Shown here in pieces: positions 25,268 through 34,548 of a stretch of 64,000 nt of DNA. Source of the DNA: Knufia peltigerae (Eukaryota; Ascomycota; Eurotiomycetes; Chaetothyriales; Trichomeriaceae). The stretch covers positions 62,001 through 126,000 of the forward strand of contig JAPDRN010000077.1 of NCBI GenBank assembly GCA_030247855.1, written 5' to 3'. The position numbers were made by a program, and so were the translations under genes. Every line of letters begins with the position of its first letter. The first letter of the stretch is position 1. The notes below the pieces were generated by a model. It was not told the origin of the DNA and ran no database searches. It saw nothing but the letters and a program-made list of their open reading frames with translations.

Positions 25268-26305
25268 ATGAAAAACCAGATGAAGCCGACGAGGTCGGCA
25301 TTCACCCTGCTCATCGCGGTTGCATTGGCATCACCCGCGTTCGGACAGACCATGGATCACTCGAAAATTTCCATGACAATGCCCGAGGCGCCTAAACCCG
25401 AGCCCCAAGCTGACGCGTCCAAGACGTCTGGCCCAAATGCATCCAAGCGCGGCACTGATCACTCGGGCATGCAGCACGAGACGCCTGAGCCAAAAGGCAT
25501 GGATCATGATATGTCGTCCATGCAAGAAGGCGACATGGCCACTGACGCCATGGACCATTCAAAGATGGTCCACGATGCTCCGTCCTCGACCATGCCACGC
25601 ACACCAATCCCTGTTGTCACCGACGTCGATCGTGCTGCAGCGGTGGCGCCTTCGGAGGGGCACGCCACGGGTGACAACGCGATCCACAGCTATATGTTGC
25701 TGGACCGCTTGGAGGCCTGGGATGCAGATCCAGGGACCGGACTTGCGTGGGAAGGTCAGGGCTGGATCGGTACCGACCTCAACCGTCTCTGGTTGCGCAG
25801 CGAGGGTGAACGCAGCGATGGGCGCACTGAGGCAGCAGACCTTGAGCTGCTCTACGGGCGAAGCATAGCCACCTGGTGGGACTTGGTGGCTGGTGTGCGC
25901 CAGGACTTCAAGCCAGGACGGGCACAAACATTCGCAGCCATAGGCGTGCAGGGTCTTGCTCCGCAGAAGTTCGAGGTCGAGGCAACAGCCTATTTTGGGG
26001 AGCGCGGCCAGTTTGGGGCACGCTTCGAGGCCGAGTACGAACTACTTCTCACCAATCGCCTGATTCTTCAACCCATGGTCGGAATCGAGGCGTACGGGAA
26101 GAACGACCCGGCGCGCGGCATCGGCGCAGGACTCAGTACCGCCGAGTTTGGATTGCGTCTTCGGTACGAGTTCACCCGCAAATTTGCGCCGTACATTGGC
26201 CTGGTTCACGAGCGCGCCTTGGGCAACACAGCCGACTTGCGTCGTAACGAATTGGAAAGCGCTGACGATACTCGCATTGTCGTCGGTCTACGCACTTGGT
26301 TCTGA
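25268..26305 (+). CDS. copB: Outer-membrane copper resistance protein CopB
   Basis: A 345-aa protein with a signal peptide (FTLLIAVALASPAFG). A Met/His-rich N-terminal part has repeated MDHSK and MDHDMSSM motifs (residues 28-105). The C-terminal CopB barrel domain has LLDRLEAWDADPG and the ending VVGLRTWF. It sits in the copLAB order, four bases after copA. Confidence 0.94.
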   Translation: MKNQMKPTRSAFTLLIAVALASPAFGQTMDHSKISMTMPEAPKPEPQADASKTSGPNASKRGTDHSGMQHETPEPKGMDHDMSSMQEGDMATDAMDHSKMVHDAPSSTMPRTPIPVVTDVDRAAAVAPSEGHATGDNAIHSYMLLDRLEAWDADPGTGLAWEGQGWIGTDLNRLWLRSEGERSDGRTEAADLELLYGRSIATWWDLVAGVRQDFKPGRAQTFAAIGVQGLAPQKFEVEATAYFGERGQFGARFEAEYELLLTNRLILQPMVGIEAYGKNDPARGIGAGLSTAEFGLRLRYEFTRKFAPYIGLVHERALGNTADLRRNELESADDTRIVVGLRTWF

Positions 26306-26316
26306 AGAGATAATTC

Positions 26317-27180
26317 ATGACAACCACCGCTAACAAAAAGACTCTGCTTATTACCGGCATCGCGCTCGCCGTTCTGGCTATCGGCGCCGCCGGTGTTGTG
26401 TACTCCGGAATCTATAATGTGGCTGCCGACGATCCACACACGCGCCCCGTCTATGCCCTGCTGGAGGCGGCGCGGAAGCAGTCGATTTCAGCACGGGCCA
26501 CCAAGCTGGAGGTGCCTGCAGATCTGAATGATCCAGAGCGAATCCGGCAGGGCGCGGGAAACTACAACGCGATGTGTACCGGCTGTCATTTGTCACCTGG
26601 CGCCGCAGAGACCGAGCTGAGCAAAGGCCTGTACCCGTCCCCGCCGAACCTGACCAAGGAGACCATTGATGCAGCCGAGGCGTTCTGGGTCATCAAGCAT
26701 GGTGTCAAGGCCAGTGGCATGCCTGCTTGGGGCAAAAGCATGGGCGATGACTACATCTGGAACATGGCCGCATTCCTGCAGGAACTGCCGAAGCTCGACA
26801 AGACGCAGTACGACGCGCTTGTAGGTAGTAGCGGAGGTCATTCTCACGGGGGCGGTGAAACCGGCGGGCACGCCCATGCGGACGGAGGCAAGGACCACCA
26901 CGATGAAGCCGAGGCCGATCACCATGGTGAAGGTGAAGCACATCCGGAAGGGGCGCACGCGGAAGGCCACGGCATGACCGCCCAGGAAAGTGCAGGCAAG
27001 GCTGACGCTCCTGCAGCACCAACCCACGTCCATGCCGATGGCAAGTCCCACACCCATTCTCCGCAGGCACCGACAACGCCGACAGCATCTGACCCCTCTA
27101 AGAATCCGCACGATGGCATGTCCATGCAGGGTACGGAATCGTCCCAATCGGCTGATGACGGCCATAACCATAAACATTGA
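26317..27180 (+). CDS. copM: c-type cytochrome with His-rich tail (CopM-like)
   Basis: A 287-aa protein with an N-terminal membrane anchor (LLITGIALAVLAIGAAGVVY). A cytochrome c domain at residues about 70-165 has haem site MCTGCH and probable Met ligand GMPAWG. Its C-terminal 110 residues are rich in His, Gly and Ala (HSHGGGETGGHAHADGGKDH, HNHKH). Its place after copB matches copM of the Xanthomonas/Stenotrophomonas copLABMGCDF cluster. The tail may chelate copper in the periplasm. Confidence 0.8.
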   Translation: MTTTANKKTLLITGIALAVLAIGAAGVVYSGIYNVAADDPHTRPVYALLEAARKQSISARATKLEVPADLNDPERIRQGAGNYNAMCTGCHLSPGAAETELSKGLYPSPPNLTKETIDAAEAFWVIKHGVKASGMPAWGKSMGDDYIWNMAAFLQELPKLDKTQYDALVGSSGGHSHGGGETGGHAHADGGKDHHDEAEADHHGEGEAHPEGAHAEGHGMTAQESAGKADAPAAPTHVHADGKSHTHSPQAPTTPTASDPSKNPHDGMSMQGTESSQSADDGHNHKH

Positions 27181-27201
27181 CCCACTGAACTGGAGCTACG
27201 C

Positions 27202-27693
27202 ATGACTATGCGATTGATGAGGAGCTTGAGCCTGCTTCTGCTAGTGGCGATCCCAGGCCTTTTGCATGCGCATGAGGGGAAGAATTCGACAACAGCGACC
27301 ACTGCCATTGCGCCCGAAGCACAGCCAGCAGTAGCTATCGTCGAGCAATTCTCTACAGCCCTGCAGACCGGTGACCTTGACCGGGCCGGGGCCTTCCTGG
27401 TCGATGATGTTTTGATCCTCGAGAACGGTGGCGCCGAGCGCTCTCGCAAGGAATACCTGGATGGTCACGCTACACACGATGCAGCGTTTCTGAAGACCGC
27501 CCATGTGGAAGTTCTCCGGCGCACCGCCCACGCGCGAGGCGATCTAGCCTGGGTCGGTAGCGAAAGTGAACTGCACGCGACGAAAGATGGGAAGCCGATG
27601 GCGTTGCTGAGCACCGAAACCATGGTGCTTGAGCGTACTTCGCAGGGCTGGCGAATCGCCCATATCCACTGGTCCTCCAGGCCCAAGCGCTAA
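27202..27693 (+). CDS. Exported NTF2/SnoaL-like protein of the copper cluster
   Basis: A 163-aa protein with a signal peptide (LSLLLLVAIPGLLHAHEG) and a single NTF2-like fold (VEQFSTALQTGDLDRAGAF, GWRIAHIHWSS). It starts 21 bp after the cytochrome gene. Such proteins recur in metal clusters but have no proven activity. It occupies the place where copG, copC and copD stand in related clusters. Confidence 0.7.
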   Translation: MTMRLMRSLSLLLLVAIPGLLHAHEGKNSTTATTAIAPEAQPAVAIVEQFSTALQTGDLDRAGAFLVDDVLILENGGAERSRKEYLDGHATHDAAFLKTAHVEVLRRTAHARGDLAWVGSESELHATKDGKPMALLSTETMVLERTSQGWRIAHIHWSSRPKR

Positions 27694-27833
27694 CGGACCT
27701 GTCACAAAGTGCGGAGTTTACTGACCAAGGAGGCTGGCGCTTGCAGCGGACCCAAGCGCCTCGTTGAACGTGGTCTGGTTGAGACTGCGGCAACCTGCGG
27801 TCCAATTCTGAAATCCGTCGGAGAAATGCAGTC

Positions 27834-30281
27834 ATGAATCCGCACGACCCTCATCACCACCATACGGGTGTGGCATCGCGGGGCGACACCCAATCCAAGT
27901 CTGCAACCGGCCGCGCGCCCGGCGCTCCGGCAATGGTTGTTGACCCGGTCTGCGAGATGCAGATCGATCCGCAGACCGCGGTACATCATGCCACCCACAA
28001 CGGCATGGACTATCACTTCTGTTCGGCCCGCTGCCGACAGCGCTTCACGGCCGATCCAGGCACATACTTGTCACCCGAAGTTTCCAAGGCCAGCATCGAT
28101 GAGGAGCTCGTGCCGGCGGGCGCGATCTACACCTGCCCCATGCACCCGCAGATTCGCCAGGACCACCCGGGGACGTGCCCGATCTGCGGCATGGCATTGG
28201 AACCGGAGATGCCGGGCCTGGACGACGAAGAGAATCCTGAGCTGCGTAATTTCTCCCGACGTTTCTGGTGGACATTGCCACTGACGCTGGTGGTACTTGT
28301 CTTGGCCATGTTCGGGCCAGGTCTGGGCATCCTCACTGTCAGATCACGGACCTGGCTGGAATTTGCTCTGAGTACCCCGGTAGTCCTGTGGGCAGCGTGG
28401 CCCTTCTTCGAACGATGCGTGCAGTCGATCCGCAACCGCAGCCCGAATATGTGGACCCTGATCGGCATTGGCGTCGGGGCCTCCTTCCTCTATAGCGTGG
28501 TAGCGACCATAGCTCCAGGCCTGTTCCCGGTGTCGTTCCGCGAGCACGGTCGAGTGGGGGTCTATTTTGAGGCGGCTGCGGTCATCGTATCCCTGACTCT
28601 GGTCGGCCAAATCCTCGAACTGCGAGCACGCTCCAAGACGTCGGCGGCGATCAAAGCGCTGTTGGGGTTGGCCCCCAAGACCGCTCGGCGGGTGAAGGCG
28701 GACGGCAGCGAAGAAGACATTCCGCTCGAACACGTCCACGTGGGCGACCGCTTGCGCGTTCGCCCCGGAGAGAAGGTGCCGGTGGACGGCACTGTGGATG
28801 AAGGTCGCTCAAGCATCGACGAGTCAATGCTGACTGGTGAGCCTATTCCGGTTGAGAAGATGCCGGGGGAGCGTGTCATTGGCGCCACTCTCAATGGCAC
28901 CGGCAGCCTGATCGTCCGTGCCGACCAAGTAGGCTCCAGCACCGTGCTGGCGCAGATCGTGCAACTCGTTGCCCAGGCGCAGCGCTCGCGTGCGCCCATG
29001 CAGCGCATGGCGGACAAAGTTGCGTACTGGTTCGTATTGGCCGTGCTGGGTGCAGCCGTGCTGACTTTGCTTGTCTGGGGCCTGTTCGGACCGGAGCCAT
29101 CATGGACCTATGCGGTGCTCAATGCCGTGTCGGTACTGATCATTGCCTGTCCCTGTGCACTGGGCCTGGCCACGCCCATGTCGATCATGGTTGCCACGGG
29201 GCGTGCGGCCCAGGCAGGTGTGCTGTTCCGCGACGCACAGGCCATAGAACAACTGCGCACTATCGACACCCTGATCGTTGACAAAACAGGCACCCTGACC
29301 GAAGGGCGCCCCGCATTCAGGGATTCTATTTCTGCCGCCGGATACGATGGCGACACGCTGCTGCGCTTTGCTGGCAGCCTTGAGCAGGGCAGCGAGCACC
29401 CGTTGGCCGAGGCGATTTTGACCGAAGCCCGGCGGCGCGGTCTGGCCTTGTCCGCAACGGACGATTTCGCATCCATCACCGGTCAAGGTGTGCGTGGCCG
29501 TGTTGATGGCCACATGATTGCACTGGGCAATCAGGCGCTGATGGAAGCGACTGGTGCAGACATTGCGCCCGTGCTTGAACCCGCCCAGAACCTGCGCAAG
29601 GAGGGGGCAAGCGTGATGTACCTCGCTGTTGACGGGCGACTGGCTGGCGCGATCGCTGTCGCAGATCCAATCAAGCCCACCACATCGGCGGCGCTGGACG
29701 CGCTGCGTGCCGAGGGCCTGATGTTGGTCATGGCCTCGGGTGATGCACTGGCAACAGCCGCAGCGGTGGGGCGCACGCTCGGCATCGAGGATGTGCGAGG
29801 CGGAGTGCGTCCGCAGGACAAGGTCGCGCTGGTGAAGCAAATGCGGGCGCAAGGCCGCCGCGTAGCAATGGCCGGCGACGGAATAAACGATGCGCCCGCG
29901 CTGGCTGCAGCCGATGTCGGTATTGCGATGGGCACTGGGACTGACGTGGCAATGTCCAGTGCACAGGTAACGTTGGTCAAGGGAGACCTGCGCAGGATCG
30001 TGCAGGCGCGAGCCATCTCCACTGCAGCTGTCGCCAACATGAAGCAGAACCTGGGTTTCGCCTTCATCTACAACGCTATCGGGGTGCCAATCGCAGCCGG
30101 AGCGCTGTACCCGACTTTTGGGCTACTGCTCAGCCCAATGATCGCCGCCCTGGCGATGAGCCTCAGCTCGGTTTCAGTGGTGACCAACGCGTTGCGGTTG
30201 GCGAGAACCAGCACCCCTGAGCTCCCTTCACCCGATGACCGCCACGCTGAGCCGGTGCGCGGTACATCCTCTCATCACTGA
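27834..30281 (+). CDS. copF: Cu(I)-exporting P1B-type ATPase CopF
   Basis: An 815-aa pump. N-terminal metal modules are a YHS-type site (DPVCEMQIDP, HFCSARCRQRF, residues 37-75) and a heavy-metal-binding motif (YTCPMHPQI, GTCPICGMAL, about 97-125). Core motifs: TGEP, the membrane ACPCALGLATP, phosphorylation DKTGTLTEG, HP in GSEHPLAEA and GDGINDAPALAAADVG. AFIYNAIG and MSLSSVSVVTNALRL in the last helices fit the Cu(I) subgroup. It follows the NTF2-like gene by 140 bp. Confidence 0.93.
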   Translation: MNPHDPHHHHTGVASRGDTQSKSATGRAPGAPAMVVDPVCEMQIDPQTAVHHATHNGMDYHFCSARCRQRFTADPGTYLSPEVSKASIDEELVPAGAIYTCPMHPQIRQDHPGTCPICGMALEPEMPGLDDEENPELRNFSRRFWWTLPLTLVVLVLAMFGPGLGILTVRSRTWLEFALSTPVVLWAAWPFFERCVQSIRNRSPNMWTLIGIGVGASFLYSVVATIAPGLFPVSFREHGRVGVYFEAAAVIVSLTLVGQILELRARSKTSAAIKALLGLAPKTARRVKADGSEEDIPLEHVHVGDRLRVRPGEKVPVDGTVDEGRSSIDESMLTGEPIPVEKMPGERVIGATLNGTGSLIVRADQVGSSTVLAQIVQLVAQAQRSRAPMQRMADKVAYWFVLAVLGAAVLTLLVWGLFGPEPSWTYAVLNAVSVLIIACPCALGLATPMSIMVATGRAAQAGVLFRDAQAIEQLRTIDTLIVDKTGTLTEGRPAFRDSISAAGYDGDTLLRFAGSLEQGSEHPLAEAILTEARRRGLALSATDDFASITGQGVRGRVDGHMIALGNQALMEATGADIAPVLEPAQNLRKEGASVMYLAVDGRLAGAIAVADPIKPTTSAALDALRAEGLMLVMASGDALATAAAVGRTLGIEDVRGGVRPQDKVALVKQMRAQGRRVAMAGDGINDAPALAAADVGIAMGTGTDVAMSSAQVTLVKGDLRRIVQARAISTAAVANMKQNLGFAFIYNAIGVPIAAGALYPTFGLLLSPMIAALAMSLSSVSVVTNALRLARTSTPELPSPDDRHAEPVRGTSSHH

Positions 30282-30306
30282 CGGCTCTTTTCTCCTAGGA
30301 TTTCCC

Positions 30307-30666
30307 ATGAAACGCGTTGCCCCACTTTCCCTGCTGACACTCTCCTTGATTGCCGGTCCCACCATGGCCGCGGATCAATCCACTCCTCCCCCAACGACCC
30401 AACCCAAAACCGAACACAGCCAGATGCAGCACGACCAGATGGACCACAGCAAGATGATGGACCACAACGATAAAGAACAACATAGCGGTCATGGCCAACA
30501 GGATGCGGCACCCGGCGAATTCACTGCGCTGGACGCGAACAGGGATGGCAAACTCTCGAAGGCGGAGATGGCCAAGCACAAACTCGCGCCGCATTTCGGC
30601 ATGCTTGACCTCGACAAGAACGGCTCCTTGAGTTCGGCAGAATTTGCAGCTGGCAAGACCATGTAG
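30307..30666 (+). CDS. Exported EF-hand protein
   Basis: A 119-aa protein with a signal peptide (VAPLSLLTLSLIAGPTMA). A Met/His-rich middle (MQHDQMDHSKMMDHND) is followed by two EF-hand loops, DANRDGKLSKAE and DLDKNGSLSSAE. The Met/His part suggests periplasmic copper binding. The ATG at 30307 starts the signal peptide. Confidence 0.8.
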   Translation: MKRVAPLSLLTLSLIAGPTMAADQSTPPPTTQPKTEHSQMQHDQMDHSKMMDHNDKEQHSGHGQQDAAPGEFTALDANRDGKLSKAEMAKHKLAPHFGMLDLDKNGSLSSAEFAAGKTM

Positions 30667-30727
30667 TTATTGACGCGCGCAGGGGAGAAAAATCGCCCCT
30701 GCGCCGCCCTCAATCAGGAGCAATTCG

Positions 30728-31201
30728 ATGTCGAATCACCCTCCTTCCATGAACCATCGAAGCCACTACGCCCGCCTGATCGTCATGATGGTGCTTTCGT
30801 TCTTGGTGATGTACGCATTCATGTACGCAATGGTGGATCGTTGGGAGAATGTCTACGGAAACGTCAACCAGTTCTACATGGCAGGATTGATGGCTTCTCC
30901 GATGTTGCTCATCGAAATTGTGCTGATGTCCACCATGTATCCGAATCGTAGGTGGAACGTCCTGCTTTGCCTCGGCGCATTGTTCTTCATGGCCGCATGT
31001 TGGATTGGCATCCGCGAGCAGGCAGCCGTCAGCGACCGTCAATTCATACGGTCAATGATCCCCCATCATGCCGGCGCAATCTTGATGTGCGAGCAAACAA
31101 ACCTAAGTGATCCTGAACTCCAGGCGCTATGCAACGAAATCGTCGACTCTCAACGTGCTGAAATCGCGCAGATGAAGGCGCTACTTGGGGAAGAGATCTA
31201 G
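30728..31201 (+). CDS. DUF305 membrane protein
   Basis: A 157-aa protein with about three N-terminal helices (LIVMMVLSFLVMYAFMYAMV, LLIEIVLMSTM, VLLCLGALFFMAACWIG) and a C-terminal DUF305 motif, RSMIPHHAGAILMCEQ. DUF305 proteins often accompany copper genes and may bind metal through the paired His. It is last in the copper cluster. Confidence 0.82.
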   Translation: MSNHPPSMNHRSHYARLIVMMVLSFLVMYAFMYAMVDRWENVYGNVNQFYMAGLMASPMLLIEIVLMSTMYPNRRWNVLLCLGALFFMAACWIGIREQAAVSDRQFIRSMIPHHAGAILMCEQTNLSDPELQALCNEIVDSQRAEIAQMKALLGEEI

Positions 31202-31264
31202 CCGGTTATTCAGGGCAACGCTTGAACATGGACCGGCTGCATATCTCGCCCAAAACCCGCTATG

Positions 31265-31448
31265 TGCCGTGAGTTCGCTAGGTGGAACCTCAGCTCCCCG
31301 ACGCCCAAGCGCAGCCGCCGATGTAGGCAGGCGCATACGGCGGTAGCGCCTGCCCGAGCGTGCAGACGCTGCAGTGGGACGATCTGCTCGTAGTAGCGGA
31401 TGATCGACAGATGTCCCTTGCTGGTGTCGGCAGCCTCACTAGTTTCAT
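31265..31448 (-). pseudogene. Degraded merR-family gene, relative of copy 3
   Basis: Minus-strand sequence aligns with merR copy 3: ATGAA start, then SEAADTSKGHLSIIRYYEQI in one frame. A one-base loss just after the start shifts the frame, and later codons are further scrambled. No intact protein remains. Its divergent operator (31460-31490) is preserved. Confidence 0.82.
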
Positions 31449-31459
31449 TCGTAGTACGC

Positions 31460-31490
31460 TTGACTCCGTAGCGGCTACGGACTTTACGCT
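31460..31490 (+). promoter_or_regulatory. MerR-type operator-promoter upstream of the PbrT-like gene
   Basis: TTGACT (31460-31465), perfect dyad CCGTAGCGGCTACGG (31466-31480) and TACGCT (31485-31490), 19-bp spacer. It is close in sequence to the operator of merR copy 3. With the local merR dead, copy 3 could regulate it in trans. Confidence 0.78.
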
Positions 31491-31529
31491 GTACCCGTAC
31501 CCGCCGCCACTCCGGCAGCGCCGCCGCGT

Positions 31530-33497
31530 GTGACGACAATGCCACTGCCCATCGCCTTGATTCGCTACTGCCTGATTGCCTTGCTGATCGGCTGGGTTTT
31601 GCCCGCTTCCGCTCAGGCGGAGCCCGCCGCAGCAGACCTGCGCCAAACGTGGCAGATGCTCGATTACATCGCGGTCGACTACCCCGGCGCGGTCCAGGCC
31701 GGCCGCGTTATTGCCCCCAGTGAATACGCCGAAATGCGCGAGTTTGCGGGCGCGGTGCGCAGTCAGCTGGCAGCATTGCCCGGTGGCCAGAACCAGCACG
31801 AGTTGACGGCCCAGGCCGAACTCCTGGTCCAGGCAGTCGCAGAGAAGGCCGACCCTACGCAAGTGGCAACGTTGGCGCGCGGGCTCGGCACGGCGCTGTT
31901 GGCTCGCTACCCGATCGGCGCTGTTCCGGCGAGCCCGCCGAGGACCTCCCAGGCCGCGTCCATCTACAGCCAGCATTGCGCGGCCTGCCACGGCCCCACA
32001 GGTCACGGTGATGGCCCCACCGCGCAAGCGTTAAGGCCGCCGCCGATCGCGTTCACCGATGCCACTCGCGCCGCGCAGCGCACCCCGCTGTCGTTGTACG
32101 AGGTCATTTCCCAGGGTGTGCCGGGTACCGGCATGGTCAGCTTCTCTGGGCTATCAGAAAGTGATCGCTGGGCGTTGGCATTCTATGTGGGCAGCTTGGG
32201 GTACTCCTCGCAAGCCAAGGCTCAAGGTGAGGCGTTATGGCGCACCAGTGCCGAGGCCCATACGCACATTCCCTCGCTCGAAGCGCTGACACGCACGCGA
32301 GAGGCCGATCTTGCCACCACGATGCCCGCCGATCAGGCAAACGCGATCATCGCCTACCTGCGTTCGCAGCCACAGGCTGTTAACGAAGCGGCACCAGGAG
32401 CCGATCGCTTTGCGGTGGCGCGGCAGCGACTGGCCGCCAGCCAGCGCGCTTACGCTGCTGAGGACCTGGCCCAAGCCAAAAAGCTTGCGCTCTCGTCCTA
32501 TCTTGATGGTGTAGAGCCACTTGAGCCGACGCTGGCCACGCGCAATCCGTCATTGCTGCGAGAGATCGAAACGGCCATGGCAGGCTACCGCGCGCAGCTG
32601 GATCAGCACGCCCCGGCGGCTGACGTGGCCGTGCAGGCGGCGCAAATTGCCCAGCTGTTTGATCGGGCGGACGTGGCGCTGCAGGACACCCGAATAGAGG
32701 CCAGTACCGCGTTTCTGGGCAGCTTTACCATCCTGGTACGCGAAGGACTGGAAGCGCTGCTGATCGTGATTGGCATCGTGGCATTCTTGCGTAAAGCCGA
32801 GCGGTCGGATGTGTTGCCGTATGTGCATGCGGGTTGGATCTGCGCGTTGTTGGCAGGCGCAGCGACCTGGGCAGTGGCCACTTACTTCGTCGATATCAGC
32901 GGTGCGAACCGGGAGGTCACTGAGGGCGTCTCGGCCTTGTTCGCTGCCGCTGTCCTGCTCAGCGTAGGCATCTGGATGCACCAAAAGAGCCTTGCAGGAC
33001 GGTGGCAGGAGTACCTGCACGCCAAGCTGACGACTGCGCTGACACGGCGCTCGGCTGTTTTGCTGTTCATGCTGGCCTTTGTCGCGGTGTACCGCGAGGT
33101 GTTTGAGTCGATCTTGTTCTACATCGCGATGTGGAGCGATCAGGCGTCCACCGCCATCCTCGCAGGCTTGGTGGCGGGAATCGCGGTGTTGGCTGCGGTG
33201 GCGTATTGGATGCTGCGCATGAGCAGGCGGCTGCCGATTGGCCGGTTCTTTTCGATCAGCTCGATTCTCATCGCGGTGATGGCGGTCATCCTGATCGGTA
33301 AAGGCGTGGCCGCGTTGCAGGAAGCGGGCTGGATATCTCAAACACCGCTCGCGTTGCCGCGCATCGAATGGATCGGCCTGTATCCCACCTGGCAGTCGCT
33401 GCTGGCGCAGGTATTGGTAGGCACCGCCGCCATCGTGGGGTTCCTCGCCAATGCCCGTTCCGGTGTACGCAGGCGACCAGGCGCAAACAAGCAATGA
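31530..33497 (+). CDS. Cytochrome c / FTR1-family permease (PbrT-like)
   Basis: A 655-aa fusion. A signal peptide (CLIALLIGWVLPASAQAE) is followed by a cytochrome c domain with haem site HCAACHGPTGHGDG near residue 150 and an FTR1-type permease. The permease has the iron-site motifs VREGLEALLIV (near residue 405) and YREVFESILFY (near 523) and about seven helices. PbrT of Cupriavidus has this architecture and imports Pb(II); Fe uptake is the other option. It begins at GTG 31530 or ATG 31539, downstream of a MerR operator. Confidence 0.82.
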   Translation: MTTMPLPIALIRYCLIALLIGWVLPASAQAEPAAADLRQTWQMLDYIAVDYPGAVQAGRVIAPSEYAEMREFAGAVRSQLAALPGGQNQHELTAQAELLVQAVAEKADPTQVATLARGLGTALLARYPIGAVPASPPRTSQAASIYSQHCAACHGPTGHGDGPTAQALRPPPIAFTDATRAAQRTPLSLYEVISQGVPGTGMVSFSGLSESDRWALAFYVGSLGYSSQAKAQGEALWRTSAEAHTHIPSLEALTRTREADLATTMPADQANAIIAYLRSQPQAVNEAAPGADRFAVARQRLAASQRAYAAEDLAQAKKLALSSYLDGVEPLEPTLATRNPSLLREIETAMAGYRAQLDQHAPAADVAVQAAQIAQLFDRADVALQDTRIEASTAFLGSFTILVREGLEALLIVIGIVAFLRKAERSDVLPYVHAGWICALLAGAATWAVATYFVDISGANREVTEGVSALFAAAVLLSVGIWMHQKSLAGRWQEYLHAKLTTALTRRSAVLLFMLAFVAVYREVFESILFYIAMWSDQASTAILAGLVAGIAVLAAVAYWMLRMSRRLPIGRFFSISSILIAVMAVILIGKGVAALQEAGWISQTPLALPRIEWIGLYPTWQSLLAQVLVGTAAIVGFLANARSGVRRRPGANKQ

Positions 33498-33521
33498 AAC
33501 AACACAGCAGAGGACCATGAC

Positions 33522-34139
33522 ATGAGTGATTGCGGGTGCCACCACGAAGCCAAGAACAAGGAGGAGCGGCGCATCCTCTGCATCGCCTTGGTGCTGAATG
33601 CAGCGATGGCCGTGATCGGCGGCATTGCCGGCTGGATTGCCCATTCCACCGGCCTGCTGGCCGACGCCCTGGACATGCTGTCCGACGCCACTGCCTATGC
33701 CATTGGCCTGGTCGCCATCGGGCGCACAGCCCGCTTCAAGGCCAATGCCGCGTGGGTCAGCGGCAGCGTACTGCTGGTACTGGGGGTGGGCGTGTTGGTC
33801 GAGGTCGGCCGTCGCGTAATGTTCGGCGCCGAGCCGGTCAGTGGCTGGATGATCGGGACCGCCCTGCTGTCGCTGGTGGTCAATATGACCGTGCTGCGCA
33901 TGCTGGCGCCGCTGAAGTCCGGCGAAGTGCATCTGCGAGCCACCTGGCTGTTCACCCGGGCTGATGTGGTCGCCAATGTTGGCGTGGTCCTGGCCGGCCT
34001 GCTGGTCTGGTGGCTGGCCAGTCCGTTCCCGGATTTCGTGATCGGCGCCCTGATCGGCCTGTACGTGATCAAGGAGGCCTTCGAGATCTTGGGTGATGCC
34101 CGCCGGGCACGTGCCGACGCGCGCAAGACGGCTGCATGA
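33522..34139 (+). CDS. Cation diffusion facilitator, short form
   Basis: A 205-aa CDF transporter. The N-terminus MSDCGCHHEAK offers a Cys/His metal site. The first metal site lies in LLADALDMLSDA. About six helices follow and the C-terminal cytoplasmic domain is absent. It is likely an exporter of Zn, Cd, Co or Pb. It starts 24 bp after the PbrT-like gene and overlaps the next gene by four bases. A deleted relative lies at 22671-22812. Confidence 0.85.
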   Translation: MSDCGCHHEAKNKEERRILCIALVLNAAMAVIGGIAGWIAHSTGLLADALDMLSDATAYAIGLVAIGRTARFKANAAWVSGSVLLVLGVGVLVEVGRRVMFGAEPVSGWMIGTALLSLVVNMTVLRMLAPLKSGEVHLRATWLFTRADVVANVGVVLAGLLVWWLASPFPDFVIGALIGLYVIKEAFEILGDARRARADARKTAA

Positions 34140-34492
34140 CCAGGCTTGGCTGGCTGGGTTCTGGCCTGCGCTGGCTCCTGCTGGCGCACTTGGCCGTGGG
34201 TCTGGTGGCGCAGCCGGTGCTGGCAATGGTCGGCGAGCTACATGTTCAAACCCATCTGGCCACTGCCGACCGCGGCCCGGCAGTGTCGCCGCCAGCTGCC
34301 GAGCGTGGCATAGACGTTGCCCTGCACCGGCTTCAGCAGCTGGTGCTGTGTTGCGGCCAAGCCGTGCCGGCCCCTGAGATCCTGCTGGCCGTGGCGGACA
34401 TCGGCCGGTATTTGCCCGTACTGAACGCCGATACGCCGACGTATCCGCACGCACACCCGATTGCGCCATTCCGACCGCCGATCGCAGGGTGA
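34136..34492 (+). CDS. Small exported protein before czcC (CzcI-like position)
   Basis: A 118-aa protein with a hydrophobic N-terminal segment (WLLLAHLAVGLVAQPVLA), a CC pair in QLVLCCGQAV and a His-containing end (YPHAHPIAPF). Small proteins at this position, such as CzcI, are thought to modulate czc expression. Assignment rests on position and size only. Confidence 0.6.
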   Translation: MTRLGWLGSGLRWLLLAHLAVGLVAQPVLAMVGELHVQTHLATADRGPAVSPPAAERGIDVALHRLQQLVLCCGQAVPAPEILLAVADIGRYLPVLNADTPTYPHAHPIAPFRPPIAG

Positions 34493-34548
34493 GGTCGGCC
34501 GGCATGCGCCGGGCCCCTGTCGATATCGAGAACCTTCGGAGTACTTCC

